A stretch of 64,000 bases of DNA from Enterococcus raffinosus (GCF_001886185.1 NZ_JXLA01000009.1:1-64000); one strand, 5' to 3'. Shown: positions 28,399 to 37,327, numbered from the stretch's first letter. Notes: generated by a model from the letters alone, not told the origin. Numbers and translations: made by a program.

Positions 28399-28710
28399 AT
28401 GAAATTAGTTGCTGTAACTGCTTGTCCATCAGGCGTAGCCCACACTTACCTTGCTGCAGAAAGCTTAGAGGTAGCGGCGAAAAAGAACAACGTTGAAATT
28501 CATGTCGAAACACAGGGATCGATCGGAATCGAAGATGAATTATCAATGGATCAGATCCAAAGTGCGGATGCGGTGATTTTGACCAATAACATCGGAATTA
28601 AAAACGAAGAACGCTTCAAAGGAAAACCAGTAGTCCGTGTGAGTGCAGGTGATTGCATCAACAAAGGAGAAGCGATTGTCAAAAAACTCCAACAAAAATT
28701 AGCAAAATAG
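28399..28710 (+). CDS. PTS EIIB, fructose family
   Basis: A 103-residue EIIB with the phosphocysteine Cys9 in VTACPSGVAHTYLAAE, the classic fructose-EIIB start. AAAGGAG precedes the ATG. Free-standing EIIB of this type is found in frw/frv-like operons. Confidence 0.93.
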   Translation: MKLVAVTACPSGVAHTYLAAESLEVAAKKNNVEIHVETQGSIGIEDELSMDQIQSADAVILTNNIGIKNEERFKGKPVVRVSAGDCINKGEAIVKKLQQKLAK

Positions 28711-28721
28711 GAGGAACTGGA

Positions 28722-29813
28722 ATGATAGAACTATTAAAAAATACGAGAAAAAATTTGATGACGGGCGTCTCCTACATGATTCCATTCGTTGTAGCTGGTG
28801 GAATTTTATTGGCGCTGAGCGTGCTGCTTTCTGGAAATGCTTCTGTGCCAGATAAAGGCTGGTTAGCCGACATCGCGAATATTGGTATTACAGGACTTGG
28901 CATGATGGTACCAATTTTATCTGGCTATATTGCCTTTTCAATGGTAGATCGTCCAGGGTTGGCACCGGGGGTTATTGGCGGATTGATCGCTAGAAATATT
29001 GGAGCGGGTTTTTTAGGCGGGATTTTATCAGGGATCATTGCAGGGGTTGTGGTTTTTTACCTGAAGAAAATTAAATTGCCATCTAGTTTGCGTTCATTAG
29101 GTCCGATTTTTATTATTCCATTATTTGGCACATTGATCGTTGGTATTTTGATGTATTGGGTGATTGGTCAGCCAATCGCCACATTGATGACGGCATTAAC
29201 TAAATGGTTGGAATCCATGGGGACTGGAAATTTGGTAGTCTTAGGATTAATTTTAGGAGCAATGATTGCTTCCGATATGGGCGGTCCAATCAATAAGGTA
29301 GCGTTTAGCTTTGGTTCTGCAATGGTAGGCACGATCAATCCTGCAACTGGTTTGCCTAGTGAAACCGCGTTAACGATCATGGCAGGAATTGGAGCGGCGA
29401 TCTGCATTCCACCGCTTGCCATGGGATTAGCGACAATAGTTGCACCTAAGAAATTTACAGTAGAGGAAAGAAATTCAGGTAAAGCGGCGATCGTTATGGG
29501 AATGGTGGGTATTTCAGAAGGAGCGATCCCCTTCGCTGCAGCAGATCCCCTACGCTGCATTCCAGCAAATATGATCGGTAGTGCTATTGGAGCGGCTATA
29601 GTGATGGTTCTAGGTGCAGGTAATCCAGCGCCATGGGGCGGATGGATAGTTGCGCCAGTTGCACAAAATCCCTTCGTCTATATTCTCGGAACAGTGATTG
29701 GTTCTGTCATTACAGCAGGAATCGTTATTGCTTTGAAGAAGCCAATTGTTGATGAATCAATGAAAACAGACAATATTGATGATGACTTTGATTTGGATAT
29801 TGAAATTATGTAA
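28722..29813 (+). CDS. PTS EIIC, fructose family permease
   Basis: A 363-residue membrane permease with about nine segments. NLMTGVSYMIPFVVAGGILLA and the substrate motif SEGAIPFAAADPLR are typical of fructose-family EIIC. ATG 28722 follows AGGAGG; the longer frame runs back over the EIIB gene. With EIIA and EIIB it forms a full transporter resembling FrwBC-type systems that lie beside glycyl radical enzyme genes. A terminator shared with the convergent deoR-type gene follows. Confidence 0.92.
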   Translation: MIELLKNTRKNLMTGVSYMIPFVVAGGILLALSVLLSGNASVPDKGWLADIANIGITGLGMMVPILSGYIAFSMVDRPGLAPGVIGGLIARNIGAGFLGGILSGIIAGVVVFYLKKIKLPSSLRSLGPIFIIPLFGTLIVGILMYWVIGQPIATLMTALTKWLESMGTGNLVVLGLILGAMIASDMGGPINKVAFSFGSAMVGTINPATGLPSETALTIMAGIGAAICIPPLAMGLATIVAPKKFTVEERNSGKAAIVMGMVGISEGAIPFAAADPLRCIPANMIGSAIGAAIVMVLGAGNPAPWGGWIVAPVAQNPFVYILGTVIGSVITAGIVIALKKPIVDESMKTDNIDDDFDLDIEIM

Positions 29814-29814
29814 T

Positions 29815-29856
29815 AAAAAAGATGTGCCGACAAATGCTCGGCGCATCTTTTTTAAA
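29815..29856. terminator. Bidirectional terminator
   Basis: AAAAAGATGTGCCGA pairs with TCGGCGCATCTTTTTT, with A and T runs on each side, between convergent EIIC and the DeoR gene. Confidence 0.88.
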
Positions 29857-30610
29857 CCAAAATCAATTTTGCATACGCACGGATCATTCGTTCGTAATCT
29901 AATGGGAGCTCTTTATTTGAGATAACGATATCGACTTCAGACCAAGGAGAAACTTGAACGAGGGAGGTCTTTTCAAACTTTGTGTGATCAAGCAGAACGA
30001 TTGTTTTAGTAGATTTTTTTAGCATTCGCCGCTTGGCTTCGGCATCAATCAGTGAAGAGGTGCAAAAACCTTTACGATTTTTAACCCCGCTGGAGCCGAA
30101 AAAACACAGATCGAACTGAATATCCGGGTAGATCTCACTACCACTATTGCGAAAAGCCATATCATCAGGAGAGTATTCACCGCCGAAACAAAAAAGTTTA
30201 TGGTGACCGTTGGCTAACTGAGTAATGGCGGCTAAAGAGCTAGTGAAAATTTGCTTCTCTTCTAAAGAAAGCATTTTTTTAGCGAGTAGAGCCAAGGTAC
30301 TGCCTTGGTCTAAACCAATCGTGTAATCTTCTGAAGTAATACAACTCATAGCCGCTTGCGTGAGTTTGTTTTTTTCAGGAAACTGTGTCGTTCGCTGGAA
30401 AACGGGAGCCAGTTCTTTTTCAAAAATCAATCTAGCCTTTCCATGTTTTTTTTCTAAAACGCCTTCCGCAGCTAAATAGGCTAAATCCTTTCGGATGGTT
30501 TCATCGGAAACTTGAAATTTTCTCACTAATTCACGAACTTTGATCTCTTTTTGCTGATATAAAAGTTCAGTGATTTGTTTGCGACGTTTTGCGATTTCAG
30601 CAGCTTTCAT
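29852..30610 (-). CDS. DeoR-family transcriptional regulator
   Basis: A 252-residue repressor: an N-terminal HTH (RKQITELLYQQKEIKVRELV, VSDETIRKDLAYL) and a C-terminal sugar-phosphate sensing domain (GLDQGSTLALLAKKM; CFFGSSGVKNRKGFCTSSL). It is divergent from the glycyl radical enzyme gene and convergent with the PTS operon, so it most likely represses one or both in the absence of a phosphorylated inducer. Confidence 0.9.
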   Translation of the reverse strand: MKAAEIAKRRKQITELLYQQKEIKVRELVRKFQVSDETIRKDLAYLAAEGVLEKKHGKARLIFEKELAPVFQRTTQFPEKNKLTQAAMSCITSEDYTIGLDQGSTLALLAKKMLSLEEKQIFTSSLAAITQLANGHHKLFCFGGEYSPDDMAFRNSGSEIYPDIQFDLCFFGSSGVKNRKGFCTSSLIDAEAKRRMLKKSTKTIVLLDHTKFEKTSLVQVSPWSEVDIVISNKELPLDYERMIRAYAKLILV

Positions 30611-30788
30611 TCATCAATCCTCCCGTTTTTCATTTACGGTAGCATGAGAATCCAACAAAAACAATCCAAAACTTGGGAAAAATTGAACAAATCCAACTTT
30701 TTTCTCGTATTTCAAAGAAGTCTATGGTTTGAAGTAAAAAAACTTTCTATACTAATGAAAAATAGAAGTAAAAAAAGGAGTGAAAAAC

Positions 30789-33137
30789 TTGGGAACGGGA
30801 GTTATTAATCATGAAAAAAATATTGCCAATGTAGTAGTGAAAGGGAACCCACGTATTCAAATGATGAAGGATCATCTCTTCAAAGAGAAACGCCAAATTT
30901 CCTTAGAACGTGCGCTACTTTACACAGAAAGCTATCGTCAGACGGAAGGTGAACCCACAATTATTCGTCGGGCAAAAGCGGTCGCTCATATCCTTGAAAA
31001 GGTGGAAATTAGTATTCGTGAAGGAGAATTGCTTGTGGGAAATCGGACGGTTCGTCCACGGTCAGGAATTCTTTCACCCGAGATGGATCCTTATTGGATT
31101 ATGCAGGAAATTGATACGATCGCTTCACGTCCACAAGATCAATTTGAATTCACTGAGGCAGATAAAAAAATCTATCGGGAAGAGCTATATCCTTATTGGG
31201 AAAAACGTTCGATGAAGGATTTTATCAATGGTGAACTGACAGATGAAGTGAAAATGGCACTGAAAGATGAAGTTTTCAAGCTGAACCAAACGGATAAGGG
31301 GCAAGGTCATATCATTATGGATTTCTCAGGAATTTTATCGCGAGGGATTGGGAGTTATCTTGTTTTGTTAGAAAATAAAATCAGCGAAGAACCAGATAAT
31401 TATTTCTATCAGGCAGGTAAAATCGTATTTACAGCGATGAGAGATCATTTTATCCGCTATGCAGAATTGGCAGAAGAGAGCAGTAGAAGTGAAAAAGACC
31501 AGCAACGATGTCGGGAACTGCGAACAATCGCTGAAATGTGTCGCAAACTAAGTATTGAAAAGCCCTCTTCTTTTTACGAAGCGCTGCAATTATTATGGAT
31601 GACCAGTATTGTAGGCCAATATGAATCAAATGCTTCATCCCTTTCTTTGGGGAGAATGGATCAATATTTGTATCCTTTTTATCAAATGTCACTGCAAACA
31701 GGAGTGGATGAAAAATTTCTCTATGAAGTTCTGGGAGACTTTTATATTAAAACCAATGATGTCGTACTTCTACGTTCAGAGAGCAGTGCCAAATGTTTTG
31801 CTGGATTTCCAACAGGCTATACGGTTGTTTTAGGTGGACTAGATGAATTAGGACATACTTCGGTAAACCCGCTATCTTTTGTAATGTTGGAGCTTTATCA
31901 TGAAATCTTGTTGCCTCAGCCAAACTTATCGGTACGTATGAACGAATTAATTCCCAGACGTTTTTTGCTTAAAACTGTCGAGACGATTCGGTTGGGGACA
32001 GGCATTCCACAATTATTTAACGATGAGGTTTGTGTTCCAGCCTTTTTGAGCAAAGGAGTGTCCCTTGATGATGCTCGGGATTACGCGACGGTGGGCTGTG
32101 TAGAGACTTCAATTCCTGGGAAAACTTATGGACTGCACGATATCGCACTGTTTAACTTACTAAGGATTATGGAATTGAGTATGTATGAGCTGAGAGCGGA
32201 CACTGAATTAACCTACGAGCAGCTAGTTGAGACAATTGAGAAGAAAATTGATTATTATGTTGAACTAGTAGTCAAGGGCTCAAACATTGTTGACTTAGGT
32301 CACCGCCATTATGCGCCGACACCCTTTTTATCTGTGTTGATCGATGATTGTTTAGCAAAGGGCAAAGACGTTACAGAAGGCGGCGCACGTTATAATTTCT
32401 CAGGAGTGCAAGGCATCGGCGAGGCTAATCTAAGTGACTCTCTCTATGTTATCAAAAAAATGGTTTTTGAAAAGAAAGAGATGAGCTTTAGTCAGTTAGT
32501 AGAGGCGTTAGAAGCAAACTTTTCAGGCGAGTATGCTGACTTGCAAACACATGTGATTCAAGACTTTGAAAAATTCGGCAATGATGATGAAGAGCTAGAT
32601 ATTATTGCAGCAAAGTTGTTTCGTCATTATGCTAAAGAGTTAGAAAAATACGAAAATGTAAGAGGCGGTAAATTTATCCCGGGTGCTTATACAGTATCTG
32701 CTCATATACCATTAGGAGAAGCAGTCGGTGCGACACCTGACGGACGTAAAGCACAGGAACAATTAGCTGACGGCGGTTTATCACCGATGGTTGGAAGAGA
32801 TCATTTAGGGCCTACCGCGGTATTAAAATCAGTCAGCAAGCTAGATAATTATTTGACCGTCAATGGCAGCTTGTTGAATTTGAAGTTTCAGCCAAACACT
32901 TTGAAGGGACAGCAGGGGTTAAACAAATTTGCGGACTTCTTAATGGCGTTTACTAAATTAAAAATTCAACATGTTCAATTCAATGTTCAATCAAAAGAAA
33001 CCTTGCTGGAGGCACAAAAGCAGCCAGAAAAGTATTCAGGTTTATTGGTTCGTGTCGCAGGCTACAGTGCTTTTTTCGTAGATTTGAACAAACAAATTCA
33101 GGATGACATTATCGCGCGTGTCGAACATCAATTGTAG
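30789..33137 (+). CDS. Glycyl radical enzyme (PflD/YbiW-type dehydratase)
   Basis: A strictly anaerobic radical enzyme of 782 residues. The active-site motif is VGCVET (Cys437, Glu439), as in glycerol and diol-type dehydratases; it lacks the Cys-Cys pair of true pyruvate formate-lyase. The radical Gly is in VRVAGYSAFF (Gly758). The TTG at 30789 is chosen because AAGGAG (30775-30780) overlaps the longer GTG start. It is followed by its activase and flanked by a fructose-type PTS, as E. coli pflD is by frw genes. A sugar-phosphate dehydratase is more likely than pyruvate formate-lyase. Confidence 0.88.
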   Translation: MGTGVINHEKNIANVVVKGNPRIQMMKDHLFKEKRQISLERALLYTESYRQTEGEPTIIRRAKAVAHILEKVEISIREGELLVGNRTVRPRSGILSPEMDPYWIMQEIDTIASRPQDQFEFTEADKKIYREELYPYWEKRSMKDFINGELTDEVKMALKDEVFKLNQTDKGQGHIIMDFSGILSRGIGSYLVLLENKISEEPDNYFYQAGKIVFTAMRDHFIRYAELAEESSRSEKDQQRCRELRTIAEMCRKLSIEKPSSFYEALQLLWMTSIVGQYESNASSLSLGRMDQYLYPFYQMSLQTGVDEKFLYEVLGDFYIKTNDVVLLRSESSAKCFAGFPTGYTVVLGGLDELGHTSVNPLSFVMLELYHEILLPQPNLSVRMNELIPRRFLLKTVETIRLGTGIPQLFNDEVCVPAFLSKGVSLDDARDYATVGCVETSIPGKTYGLHDIALFNLLRIMELSMYELRADTELTYEQLVETIEKKIDYYVELVVKGSNIVDLGHRHYAPTPFLSVLIDDCLAKGKDVTEGGARYNFSGVQGIGEANLSDSLYVIKKMVFEKKEMSFSQLVEALEANFSGEYADLQTHVIQDFEKFGNDDEELDIIAAKLFRHYAKELEKYENVRGGKFIPGAYTVSAHIPLGEAVGATPDGRKAQEQLADGGLSPMVGRDHLGPTAVLKSVSKLDNYLTVNGSLLNLKFQPNTLKGQQGLNKFADFLMAFTKLKIQHVQFNVQSKETLLEAQKQPEKYSGLLVRVAGYSAFFVDLNKQIQDDIIARVEHQL

Positions 33138-33151
33138 GATGAGGGATAGAA

Positions 33152-33934
33152 ATGGATCAAGGCTTAGTTTTTAATATTCAACGTTATTCTGTACATGATG
33201 GCGGCGGGATTCGTACATTGATTTTCTTAAAGGGCTGTCCATTGCGCTGTCCTTGGTGTTCCAATCCTGAGTCACAAAAAAATGTAGAGCCTGCTAGCTG
33301 GAAGAAAAATGGCAAAACAGAACAAATTGGGCAATGGCGTTCAATCGACGACTTGCTAGATGAAGTACTGAAGGATGAGATTTTTTACCGCACGTCTGGC
33401 GGCGGTGTAACCTTATCTGGTGGGGAAGTTTTAATGCAAGCTGATTTTTCCGAAAAATTTTTACGGGAGTTGAGAGACCTTGGTATTCATACGGCCATCG
33501 AAACAACTGGGTGTTTTCCAGTTGAACGACTAAAGAAGATTGCTCCTGTAGTTGATCAAGTACTATTCGACTTGAAGATTATGGACCATTGCGAAGCAAA
33601 AAAAGTTATCGGATTGGATTCTAGAATCGTAGAAGAAAATTTTGACTATCTTTTAACACAAACGCAGCTCCAAGTAATTCCGAGAATTCCATTAATCCCT
33701 TCATACACGACGAATAAGAGCAATATTCAGCAGTTAATTAGATTTTTGACTGCACGAAAGGTAACAGAAGTACATTTGTTGCCATTTCATCAATATGGTA
33801 GCAGTAAATATGAGTATCTTGGTTGGGAATATCACATGAAAGAGGCTCAGACCTTGACTCAGACAGAAGTTGATACGATTAAGGAACTATTTGAACGTGA
33901 GGGGATTGCTGCAAATATTGACGGATTGGAATGA
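33152..33934 (+). CDS. Glycyl radical enzyme activase (radical SAM)
   Basis: A radical SAM enzyme that installs the glycyl radical on the preceding protein. The CxxxCxxC cluster is in GCPLRCPWCSNPES (Cys32, 36, 39). GGVTLSGGE is the SAM-binding GGE motif. At 260 residues it has no visible inserted ferredoxin-type 4Fe-4S cysteine clusters after the first motif, which most activases of non-PFL glycyl radical enzymes carry. It lies 14 bp after the enzyme gene, with GATGAGGGA as ribosome site. Confidence 0.9.
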   Translation: MDQGLVFNIQRYSVHDGGGIRTLIFLKGCPLRCPWCSNPESQKNVEPASWKKNGKTEQIGQWRSIDDLLDEVLKDEIFYRTSGGGVTLSGGEVLMQADFSEKFLRELRDLGIHTAIETTGCFPVERLKKIAPVVDQVLFDLKIMDHCEAKKVIGLDSRIVEENFDYLLTQTQLQVIPRIPLIPSYTTNKSNIQQLIRFLTARKVTEVHLLPFHQYGSSKYEYLGWEYHMKEAQTLTQTEVDTIKELFEREGIAANIDGLE

Positions 33935-33959
33935 GAGGTTAACTACCTCTCTTTTTTTC
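33932..33959 (+). terminator. Intrinsic terminator
   Basis: GAGAGGT-TAAC-TACCTCTC followed by seven T; it overlaps the activase stop codon. Confidence 0.82.
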
Positions 33960-34182
33960 TGGAACACCGTAGTTTGTGAATTCTTTTCTTTTTTCCAAAG
34001 TTGATTGTTTTCTCCTTGTGAATCGGTTATAGTATGTAGCGAATGTCGCCATTTTTCGAATGTTACGAAAAGCGGAAGACGTACGAAGAGAAATTTTTTG
34101 AAATTTCTGATCTTGTTAGTGAGCTTGCTTGTACTTTAATAATGAGCGAGCGCTTCGGTAGAATGTAGTAGGAGGTAACACC

Positions 34183-35250
34183 TTGGAAAAACCCTCAATT
34201 TATGGTTTAAGAAGAGAAGAATTGGTCGAATGGTTTTTAGAACATGGAGAGAAGAAATTCCGTGCCACACAGGTATGGGAATGGCTATATCGCAGCCGTG
34301 TAACTGAATTTGCGGAGATGAGCAACCTATCGAAAAAAACGATTGCTCTGTTAGAAGAAAATTTTATTATCAATCCATTAAAGCAATTAGTTGTGCAGGA
34401 AGCCAGCGATGGAACGGTCAAGTATTTATTTGAATTACCTGATCATTTGATGATCGAAACTGTTTTGATGCGTCAAGAATACGGATTGTCTGTCTGTGTT
34501 ACGACTCAAGTGGGCTGCAATATCGGTTGTACCTTCTGTGCTTCGGGATTATTAAAGAAGCAGCGTGATTTGACTGCGGGAGAAATCGTTGCCCAGATTA
34601 TGTTAGTACAGCATTATTTTGATGAACGCAGAGAAGAGGAACGTGTTTCCCATGTCGTGGTTATGGGGATCGGCGAGCCATTTGATAATTATAAAAATGT
34701 CATGGACTTTCTAAATGTGATTAATGATGATAAGGGGATGGCAATCGGTGCACGCCACATCACGGTTTCCACAAGTGGTTTGGTTCCTAAGATCAAGAAG
34801 TTCGCAGAAAATGGCTTACAGGTGAACTTGGCAATCTCACTGCATGCGCCTAATAACGAGGTTCGTTCATCAATCATGCGAATCAATCGTAGTTTCCCCA
34901 TCGAAAAATTGATGGAAGCCGTTGACTATTATATAGAAGAAACAAATCGTCGAGTCACCTTTGAATACATCATGCTTTCTGGAGTAAACGATCGACCAGA
35001 TCACGCACAGGAATTGGCAGATCTGATGAAGAACAAGAAAAAATTAGTTTATGTGAACCTGATTCCTTATAATCCAGTCAGTGAACATGACCAATATTCA
35101 CGTAGCAGTAAAGCAGATGTTTTACGCTTTTACGATGTTTTGAAAAAGAATGGAATCAATTGTGTGATTCGTAAGGAACATGGAACAGACATTGACGCAG
35201 CTTGCGGACAATTACGCAGTAAACAAATGAAAAAAGCAACAGCGAAATAA
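34183..35250 (+). CDS. rlmN: 23S rRNA/tRNA adenine-C2 methyltransferase RlmN
   Basis: A radical SAM methyltransferase that modifies A2503 of 23S rRNA and A37 of some tRNAs. The CxxxCxxC motif is in [12 protein letters not shown] (near 110-121), and the catalytic Cys is in the C-terminal [12 protein letters not shown] (near 343). At 355 residues it matches RlmN rather than the resistance enzyme Cfr. The TTG start at 34183 follows AGGAGGT. It is preceded by a leader of about 200 nt. Confidence 0.94.
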   Translation: MEKPSIYGLRREELVEWFLEHGEKKFRATQVWEWLYRSRVTEFAEMSNLSKKTIALLEENFIINPLKQLVVQEASDGTVKYLFELPDHLMIETVLMRQEYGLSVCVTTQVGCNIGCTFCASGLLKKQRDLTAGEIVAQIMLVQHYFDERREEERVSHVVVMGIGEPFDNYKNVMDFLNVINDDKGMAIGARHITVSTSGLVPKIKKFAENGLQVNLAISLHAPNNEVRSSIMRINRSFPIEKLMEAVDYYIEETNRRVTFEYIMLSGVNDRPDHAQELADLMKNKKKLVYVNLIPYNPVSEHDQYSRSSKADVLRFYDVLKKNGINCVIRKEHGTDIDAACGQLRSKQMKKATAK

Positions 35251-35254
35251 ACAG

Positions 35255-35290
35255 TTTACTTCCTCATTTTTAGTGAGGAAGTTTTTTTAA
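35255..35290 (+). terminator. Intrinsic terminator
   Basis: ACTTCCTCA pairs with TGAGGAAGT, followed by seven T. Confidence 0.82.
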
Positions 35291-35355
35291 TTAATCATGA
35301 AATAGCTAGAATGTCTATGATACACTGAAAAGAAAGGGTATTCAAGGAGAATAAA

Positions 35356-36174
35356 ATGGATAAAGCAGCAGACATTCAAGCAATTTTAGCTCATCGTTAT
35401 GATCAAGGATGGGATTATTGGACGACAGAGGATAGGCGATTAGGCAAAGGGGCTCCGTTTTCTTGTTTAGAATCAGTGGAATACCTATTGGAGTTAGGGA
35501 TGGATCCGCAGGAAGAAATTCTGCAGCAGGTAGCAGAACTTATATGGGATAGTTGGCGCGAACCTGGTGAATTTAAACTTTATCCAAAAGGCGCCGTTTT
35601 CCCCTGTCAAACGATCCCGGCAGCGACTCTTTTGGTTCGTTTGGGACACGAGGATGATCCGCGAATGAAGCAAACACAAGAGCATTTGCTCTCGACTCGA
35701 TACGAAGCCGGCGGCTGGTGGTGCAAAAAATTTTATTTTGGACGAGGACCAGAGACAGAGTTTTCTAATCCATTACCAACACTAAATGCATTAGAGCTCT
35801 TTCGTCGGACAAAATTCATTGAAGAAGCGGAACTCGATGATGCGGTAGAGTTTTTGTTGCACCATTGGGAGACAAAAGCTCCAATTGGTCCTTGCCACTA
35901 TGGAATCGGAACCTTATTTATGCAGGTAGAGTATCCGTTTCGTGGATATGATCTCTTTTATTATCTCTATGTACTGTCCTTTTATGAAAAGGCCCGACAG
36001 GATGTACGTTTCAAAGAAGCATTTGAAGCACTGAAGGAAAAAACGAAGGATGGACAAATCATTGTGGAACGAGTTGTTCCTAAATTACGAAAATTGAATT
36101 TTTGTAAAAAAGACCAAACGAGTGATCTGGCAACGGAACGCTATCAAGAAATTTTGGATAATTTAGCAATATAG
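35356..36174 (+). CDS. Prenyltransferase/terpene-cyclase-like alpha-alpha barrel protein
   Basis: A 272-residue soluble protein with repeated helical segments and Trp/Cys/Gly-rich turns (GWDYWTTEDRRLGKGAPFSC, GGWWCKKFYFGRGPE, GPCHYGIGTLFMQVEYPFRGYD). The pattern resembles the toroid fold shared by protein prenyltransferases and squalene cyclases. The DxDD cyclase motif is absent, so a catalytic role is not shown. CAAGGAG precedes the ATG. It may be cotranscribed with the two short genes that follow. The function is unknown. Confidence 0.65.
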   Translation: MDKAADIQAILAHRYDQGWDYWTTEDRRLGKGAPFSCLESVEYLLELGMDPQEEILQQVAELIWDSWREPGEFKLYPKGAVFPCQTIPAATLLVRLGHEDDPRMKQTQEHLLSTRYEAGGWWCKKFYFGRGPETEFSNPLPTLNALELFRRTKFIEEAELDDAVEFLLHHWETKAPIGPCHYGIGTLFMQVEYPFRGYDLFYYLYVLSFYEKARQDVRFKEAFEALKEKTKDGQIIVERVVPKLRKLNFCKKDQTSDLATERYQEILDNLAI

Positions 36175-36213
36175 CTCTTTTTGCGTATCTTTTTAGTAAA
36201 TAGGGAGGTCAGA

Positions 36214-36288
36214 ATGAAATTAATCGAGATTAAAAGAGAATACGGACTCAATCAAAATACGTTTTATGGCTGGTTAAAGGAAAATTAA
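36214..36288 (+). CDS. 24-residue small protein with HTH-like sequence
   Basis: A tiny frame with a good ribosome site (GGGAGGTC, 36203-36210) and ATG at 36214. It encodes a basic helical peptide with the central stretch REYGLNQNTFYGWLKEN, which looks like the start of a helix-turn-helix. Its TAA is followed directly by the ATG of the next gene, which implies coupled translation. It could be a real microprotein, a translational leader, or the N terminus of a regulator split by a stop. Confidence 0.5.
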   Translation: MKLIEIKREYGLNQNTFYGWLKEN

Positions 36289-36612
36289 ATGATTGTAAAG
36301 GAACTAACAGGTTACATGGTAGGACCAAATGCGCTAGAAGGAATGGAGACTAGTACAAATCGGCGGGTCACCGAAGATGGCGAGATCTTGATTACGACAC
36401 AAGTCATCGTTGACAATCAAAGAATTCCAGAGCTTTTAGAGCGCTATGAGTCATCAGGGTTACCGAGAAGATATTCTCCTCAAAAAAAGGAGCGAGGACA
36501 GAATTCAAACGATGAGTTAGAAAAGCGAGTGGCAATTCTTGAAAAGCAGGTATATATCGTCACTGAACAATTAGCAACACTCATTAAGCAAAACAGTCGG
36601 AAACACGAATAA
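36289..36612 (+). CDS. Hypothetical protein with C-terminal coiled coil
   Basis: A 107-residue protein. Residues 1-60 form a mixed domain (ELTGYMVGPNALEGMETSTN), then a basic linker (RYSPQKKERGQ), then a clear heptad-rich helix (DELEKRVAILEKQVYIVTEQL, about 78-100). It has no ribosome site of its own beyond the upstream short gene, so it is probably translated by re-initiation. I do not recognise the family; an oligomeric DNA- or RNA-associated protein is possible. Confidence 0.6.
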   Translation: MIVKELTGYMVGPNALEGMETSTNRRVTEDGEILITTQVIVDNQRIPELLERYESSGLPRRYSPQKKERGQNSNDELEKRVAILEKQVYIVTEQLATLIKQNSRKHE

Positions 36613-36634
36613 TGTGTTTCCGACTGTTTTTTTC
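36590..36634. terminator. Bidirectional terminator
   Basis: AACAGTCGGAAACAC pairs with GTGTTTCCGACTGTT, flanked by A and T runs, between convergent genes. Confidence 0.88.
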
Positions 36635-36635
36635 T

Positions 36636-37115
36636 TTAGGCTGTGATTGTTCCTACAGGGAAAACTCTTCTGAAAACTTTGCGAACAAGTGGACCTGCGA
36701 TTAGTATTTGAAATGGTAGAGCCATAACAAGATTTTTCAAAATGTTCGTTCCCCAAATAATGAATAGCAAATGCCATTCGTGGGTTTGGCTTAGTACCTC
36801 AAGCGTACCATATAGTGACATAAAAAAGACCATCGGCAAAACCATGCAGCTGGAAATGGTTAAAATTTTACGTAAAGGGCTAGCAAAGGTTGGTAGAAGT
36901 TTAAAGGCTATTTTTTTTGCAGGACCCGAAACGACAAACCAATCCAACAGTAAAGCACAGCAATAACCTAGCGGCAAGCCGAGCCATGCTGATTTAAGAA
37001 CTTCGAAAGTGAAGGCTCCTGAATGCAAATAAATATTGTACAAGCTCATCCAGAACACCATCACAAAACACATCATAATTGTATAAACAAAACTTTCCCT
37101 TTTATTACTTGGCAT
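36636..37115 (-). CDS. DUF2798 membrane protein
   Basis: A 159-residue protein with four hydrophobic segments in two similar pairs, the DUF2798 layout (FVMVFWMSLYNIYLHSG and MVFFMSLYGTLEVL mark the two halves; PFQILIAGPLVRKVF closes the second). The function is unknown. AATAGGAGGA precedes the ATG on the minus strand. A weak cre-like AGAAAACGTTTTTC lies upstream near 37156-37171. Confidence 0.82.
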   Translation of the reverse strand: MPSNKRESFVYTIMMCFVMVFWMSLYNIYLHSGAFTFEVLKSAWLGLPLGYCCALLLDWFVVSGPAKKIAFKLLPTFASPLRKILTISSCMVLPMVFFMSLYGTLEVLSQTHEWHLLFIIWGTNILKNLVMALPFQILIAGPLVRKVFRRVFPVGTITA

Positions 37116-37263
37116 AAAAATCCTCCTATTAATTTGAATACAGCAACTTTTATAGAAAGAAAACGTTTTTCGATAACCTGAACAAAGATATTAGTGGAAG
37201 CTATATATCAAACGGAACTTTAAATAAAATGTAGCAAAGAATGTATTCGTTTCATTATTTGAT

Positions 37264-37290
37264 TGTCTGCGAAAGGCAGAACTCACAAAA
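37264..37290 (-). repeat. Dispersed repeat, isolated module 1 (copy G)
   Basis: Read on the minus strand, GTGAGTTCTGCCTTTCGCAG (37267-37286) matches module 1 of the dispersed repeat and starts exactly at the T-run of the NUDIX gene terminator. No module 2 is visible beside it. Confidence 0.6.
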
Positions 37291-37327
37291 AAGCGGCCAT
37301 CGTATAACTCGCTACGATGACCACTTT
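37287..37327 (-). terminator. Intrinsic terminator of the NUDIX gene
   Basis: On the minus strand AGTGGTCATCGTA pairs with TACGATGGCCGCT, followed by six T. Confidence 0.8.

Noticed and set aside
34183-35250. Cfr-type antibiotic resistance methyltransferase
   Set aside because: Length, sequence and chromosomal setting fit the housekeeping RlmN.
37156-37171. AGAAAACGTTTTTC as a firm cre site for the DUF2798 gene
   Set aside because: The outer bases do not fit well and A/T-rich palindromes of this size are common; kept only as a remark.
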